Shown here: positions 60,000-64,000 of the stretch, one piece after another | How the letters are laid out: each line of letters starts with the position of its first letter | Position numbering within the stretch: position 1 is the stretch's first letter | Origin: Mugil cephalus | Taxonomy: Eukaryota > Chordata > Actinopteri > Mugiliformes > Mugilidae | Direction of reading: 5' to 3' | Length of the DNA: 64,000 nucleotides | Assembly: GCF_022458985.1 (NCBI RefSeq) | Contig: NC_061790.1 | Location: 174,501 to 238,500 of the forward strand | Notes under the pieces: model-generated | The model's database searches: none | What the model saw: only the letters and a program-made list of their open reading frames with translations | What the model was told of the DNA's origin: nothing | Program-made: the position numbers and the translations under genes

Positions 60000-61655
60000 G
60001 GCTAACGTCAAGTCTAGCCAAGAATCTTTTGCTTTCTGTGCCTGGTTTCTCAACAGCAGCACAGTCTCCATGGACGTGTCCAGATATTAACTATAACTCT
60101 TTATTATTCAATCCATCAAAACTAAAACATGAACCAAAACCAACGTATAGACAAGGATCTGAAAACGCTCCAGTGTTCACACCTGCACCAGTCTAAGCTC
60201 AGATGTTAGCTAACTCAGCATAACCTGGAAACACTGTGCTCAGCCATGTTCACGCTCAAATATTTAATTCATTCTTTTTCTTTATTTCACACGTGGACAC
60301 GCACAGCCTCAAACTGAAAACAAAAGCACATCTCAATGCATGATGGAAAAGGAGCAGGAGGAAGAGAATCTTATGATCCCTTCTCCTTTCTCCAACATAA
60401 ACACAGATGATCCGTCGCCGTCACCTCTGAAAAACAATGAGAATCATCTTTCACACATTCATCTGCAATCTACATAATGGCATCATTCATCAGGTTCATA
60501 CAGTCTAAATGTTCTATGTCTACACATGTTTTTATACTGAAAAATATTTACACACACACAAAAAAAAAGAAATGAAGTTTCCTTCTGTTGTCCCATTCTC
60601 CTGAACTAAAAACAAACATCTTCTGCAAATGTTCTGGGAATATTAAATCGTATCGGTCCTGACTTGATGAACAGTGTGTTGTTGTGCTCTCTTGGTTCCA
60701 CTTGGTGAATTGTTCTCACTGCTCTTTTGCAAAGGCTTCCAAACAAGAACTTAAATACGGCAGAATAAATAGTGACAGTTCTTCAACACAAATTACAAAC
60801 CATTTACACACCTCCAAAAACATGTAAAGTCAGAGCAGTTCTACACTATACAGCTCTGGAAGGAAAACGTTCCCCTTCATAAAGGCCTGTAGGGCTTTAA
60901 AGTTCTCAGACAATTAGAGAAACTAATAAAGTATAAGAAGCTCAAAGCTAAGTCACACATAATAGAGATTGTGTGAGTTGTGCAGTTACTAATAATCTGT
61001 TACGCCCTGGGGTCCCAGGGGTCCCAGGGGTCTGGGACGTAGCATTAAAAAGGCCCCCATCTTGCCCAAGTCCCAAGCAGCCACAAGGACAAAAGATACC
61101 AAATGTGAACCAAGGAAGGGCTTTATTTGGCAAATTAAAGAAATATATAAACCATAAATCAACTTCAGAGTGAACACAGGCCAAAATAACAAACAAAAGG
61201 ATTCTAGCTGGAAAACAACCCAAATCTAACCTGACAGAGACCGAAATAAAAGACAAATTCTTCCCTACCTCGTCCTGTCAAAAAACAGGAGAAAACGGGG
61301 GTTAACAAAAATGGCCGTTCTCTCCTACTGGTCTTGGAACACAAAGCAAATCCAAGGTCAAAAGCATCAAACAATCTGGGGCCAGTTGGGAGATGAGGAG
61401 GATAAGGAGATCACCGATGGTCGCCATCTTGGATTTTTAAATCGCTCCTTCTCTGCTGGTCATCCAATGAGCAATGGACCTAGAAAGCCCCAGCCAATCC
61501 CACGTCGGCTACGGCCCCCACCAATCTGAATAAAAAGATAGGATGAAAAAGAAAACAGGGAGCACCCTCTCCTGCCAGACAAATTATATGACTTCTGTTG
61601 TAACAGATCGCAATATGAAAAAAAGATCATTTCTCTTCTAAGCCTGAACATATTC
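60000..61655. other. Repeat-like spacer, no gene seen
   Basis: Contains a run of GGGGTCCCAGGGGTCCCAGG at about 61,010-61,035 and otherwise no recognisable coding segment; the short open frames here show no known domain. Confidence 0.4.
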
Positions 61656-61659
61656 TGAT

Positions 61660-62000
61660 ATGGAGGTGGACTCTGTAACATCAGTCAGGATCTCAGTCTT
61701 GTGGAAGTCCAGAGGAAGTCGACACTCATCCAGACCGTCAAAGATGAACACAACCTGAAAGTCTTCAAAGCTGCAGATTCCTGCTTCTTTGGTTTCAGTG
61801 AAGAAGTGATGAACAAGTTCCACCAAGCTGAACTTTCTCTCTTTCACCACATTCAGCTCTCTGAAAGTCAATGGAAATATGAAGAGGATGTCCTGGTTGG
61901 CTTTGTCTTCAGCCCAGTCCAGAGTGAACTTCTGTGTAGAAATGTAAAATCGTCCCATGTTTCCTCCATTTCCTCTTTCCATCCAGTTAAAGACACTAAC
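61660..62000 (-). pseudogene. NACHT fragment of an NLR, internally deleted copy
   Basis: 61,664-61,936 is nearly identical to 51,105-51,377 (about two to five differences), encoding KFTLDWAEDKANQDILFIFP to the Walker B segment VVFIFDGLDECRL. It then jumps to sequence equal to about 51,826-51,885, the intron before the NACHT exon. The removed 450 bp held FISNA and Walker A. No splice or start context; non-functional. Confidence 0.85.
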
Positions 62001-62449
62001 TAAAATATTACTGTTCATTTCTAAGAGCAGCTGAAATAAGTTCTGATTTAATAAAAATAAAAAAGTCCTAAATATGTTTCAGCTGCTGTGTTTCTGTCTA
62101 ACCATCCTACAGTGGATTAAGTATTTGGTCTAATCAAGAATCATCACACAGAATCTAAACAGAGAAACTACAAGAATCATTTACTGTTTGTATATTTTCA
62201 TTGGTTTTATCCACAAGCAGAGATACATAGAAATATATAGTTCTTTACATAATAATCATTAACAGCCCAAACTGATCTACTCAGTCTGTCCACTAGATGG
62301 AGACAACCAACCATCTACTGAGATGTAATGCAGCGGAACCAGTGTGGTCCCCCTGTCCTTCGTCCCAGGTTCGTCACGTGTCTCAGTCTTTAAGTTTCTG
62401 GGATGAAGCTCCTGAAGAGAAGCTGAAAGTGTAGGAATGAGACCTGTGA

Positions 62450-63225
62450 GCCGGGACAGAAGAGGACGGTCCTTGGGTCAGAGGAAGAGTCCTAGAGTCA
62501 GAGGACGAGTCCTGGAATCAGAGGATGTGTCCTAGAGTCAGAGGACGTGTCCTAGAGTCAGAGCACAAGTCCTAGAGTCAGAGGACGAGTCCTGGAGTCA
62601 GAGGACGTGTCCTTGGGTCAGAGGACGAGTCCTAGAGTCAGAGGACGAGTCCTGGAATCAGAGGACGTGTCCTAGAGTCAGAGGACGTGTCCTTGGGTCA
62701 GAGGACATGTCCTTGGGTCAGAGGACGAGTCCTAGAGTCAAAGGACGCATCCTGGAGTCAGACGACGTATCCTGGAGTCAGAGGACGAGTCCTACAGTCA
62801 AAGGACGTGTCCTTGGGTCAGAGGACGTGTCCTTGGGTCAGAGAACGAGTCCTAGAGTCAGAGGACGCATCCTGGAGTCAGAGAACGTGTCCTGGAATTA
62901 GAGGACGTGTCCTGGAGTCAGAGGATGTGTCCTGGAGTCAGAGGACGAGTCCTAGAGTCAGAGGACGCATCCTGGTGTCAGAGGACGAGTCCTTGAGTTA
63001 GAGGACATGTCCTGGAGTCAGAGGATGTGTCCTGGAATTAGAGGAAGTGTCCTGGAATTAGAGGACGAGTCCTAGAGTCAGAGGACAAGTCCTAGAGTCA
63101 GAGGACGTGTCCTGAAATTAGAGGACGAGTCCTAGAGTCAGAGGACGTGTCCTGAAATTAGAGGACGAGTCCTAGAGTCAGAGGACGTGTCCTAGAGTCA
63201 GAGGACGAGTCCTAAAATTAGTCCA
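62450..63225 (+). repeat. 20-bp minisatellite, about 38 copies
   Basis: Unit GAGGACGAGTCCTAGAGTCA with GACGTGTCC, GACGCATCC and GGAATTA variants. The core AGGAC-GT-GTCCT is a self-complementary 12-mer in many units. Confidence 0.95.
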
Positions 63226-63229
63226 GGTC

Positions 63230-64000
63230 TGTATGAAGACTCATCATGTTCGTTTTATCAGGATGACAGACCAGGACCTCGAAGCTTGTCCACCCCATGG
63301 ACTCTGAGGACCCCTCTGTAAACTGGACTGTCCAGACCTCAGACTGGTGGAGTGGAGTAGTTTGTCCTTCAGTGTTTATATTTTGTAGCATATTTAAAAC
63401 CTTTTATTTTTATGTTTTAAAAAAAATGAATCAGGAAAACTTGAACAACAAATCCCAGACCAGGACCTGGTCCTGGACCTGGACCTTAGCCCAGATCTGA
63501 TTGTGAGTCCATTAATGTCCACAGATGTTCAGACTGATGCTGATCTCAGTCCACCTGAAACCCTGGATCCAGGTGTGAACAGGTCTGAACCCAGAATCAC
63601 GCCCCCCCATTTTTACATAGAACCACTGGAGACCGTGTTGTTGTTCAAAGTGATTTTAATGTGGGACAGACACAGTCACATGATAATCTTTGTCCACTTA
63701 TATTTTCCAGTTCTAGAAAGACGAGGGGGTCTATTTACATCGGGGTCAATAAATAGGAGCATGAGACAAACCCTGCCAACGTGCCTCCGAGCAAACACTG
63801 AATACAAAAGGCACGAAATCCAGACAAACACAGGTAGTGCTGAATTAATGAGGACTTCCCCCTGGGAGCAGGTTTCATTCTTCACACACTGTTACAGTCT
63901 GAAAGTCAAGACGCTGTTTACTGGTTTATGGTTACTGGTTACTGGTTTACTGGTTTAGTGATTTTCCTCTGGCAGCAGCAGGGGTTAAGGTCATAAACTA
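63230..64000. other. No recognised gene at the right edge
   Basis: A 151-residue plus frame at 63503-63958 has no family resemblance and no clear splice or start context. Simple GGACCTGGTCCTGGACCTGG repeat near 63,465. Confidence 0.4.

Noticed and set aside
62687-63001. 104-residue plus-strand frame
   Set aside because: Translation of the 20-bp minisatellite.

Overview
The window is a piece of a teleost fish genome, probably a spiny-rayed fish. The evidence is many-exon genes with GT-AG introns, a FISNA-NACHT-LRR-B30.2 receptor of the kind expanded in fish, and fish-type repeats (L2 and Rex1 LINEs, a Penelope-like element, Tc1, hAT and Harbinger-like transposons, many minisatellites). Every cellular gene I can support lies on the minus strand. 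Exons were placed by hand from splice sites, reading-frame phase and resemblance to known families; no alignment was run.

Layout in plus-strand coordinates. 549-9345: a Sec6/EXOC3-like gene (EXOC3L4/TNFAIP2 type), with an L2 LINE and a Rex1 LINE in its introns. 9.5-12.9 kb: spacer with a Harbinger-like element with terminal inverted repeats and a G-rich minisatellite. 12955-27177: a complete cep170b, 17 coding exons, about 1,710 codons, every junction in phase. One of its introns has AT-AC ends and looks like a U12-type intron. A CpG-rich promoter candidate lies at about 28.14-28.54 kb. 30050-42960: inf2 (inverted formin 2), about 23 coding exons covering the DID, FH1, FH2 and C-terminal WH2-like regions. 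Its introns hold a 3 kb hAT transposon, a small hAT-like MITE and several minisatellites. 43-48 kb: old LINE, Tc1 and hAT debris. 48274-57392: one NLR gene copy broken by two single-base indels; one intron holds a Penelope-like element with a Tc1 transposon inside it. 61.66-62.0 kb: a second, deleted NACHT fragment copied from the same family. 62.45-63.22 kb: a 20-bp minisatellite.

EXOC3L4/TNFAIP2, CEP170B and INF2 all lie in human 14q32, so this looks like conserved vertebrate linkage. The proteins belong to different systems: exocyst-like membrane tethering or remodelling, FHA-domain microtubule/centrosome binding, actin assembly and severing, and innate immune sensing.

The most unusual signal is a set of tandem arrays in inf2 whose unit contains a real exon-intron boundary. 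About 33 copies of the end of one FH2 exon plus its 5' splice site follow that exon. Four copies of the 3' splice site plus exon start precede another FH2 exon. Three copies of a 5' splice site follow a third. A 30-bp array in the exon before FH1 (about 28 units) is 7 nt short of an open frame. The arrays therefore sit where they could affect splicing or reading frame of inf2.
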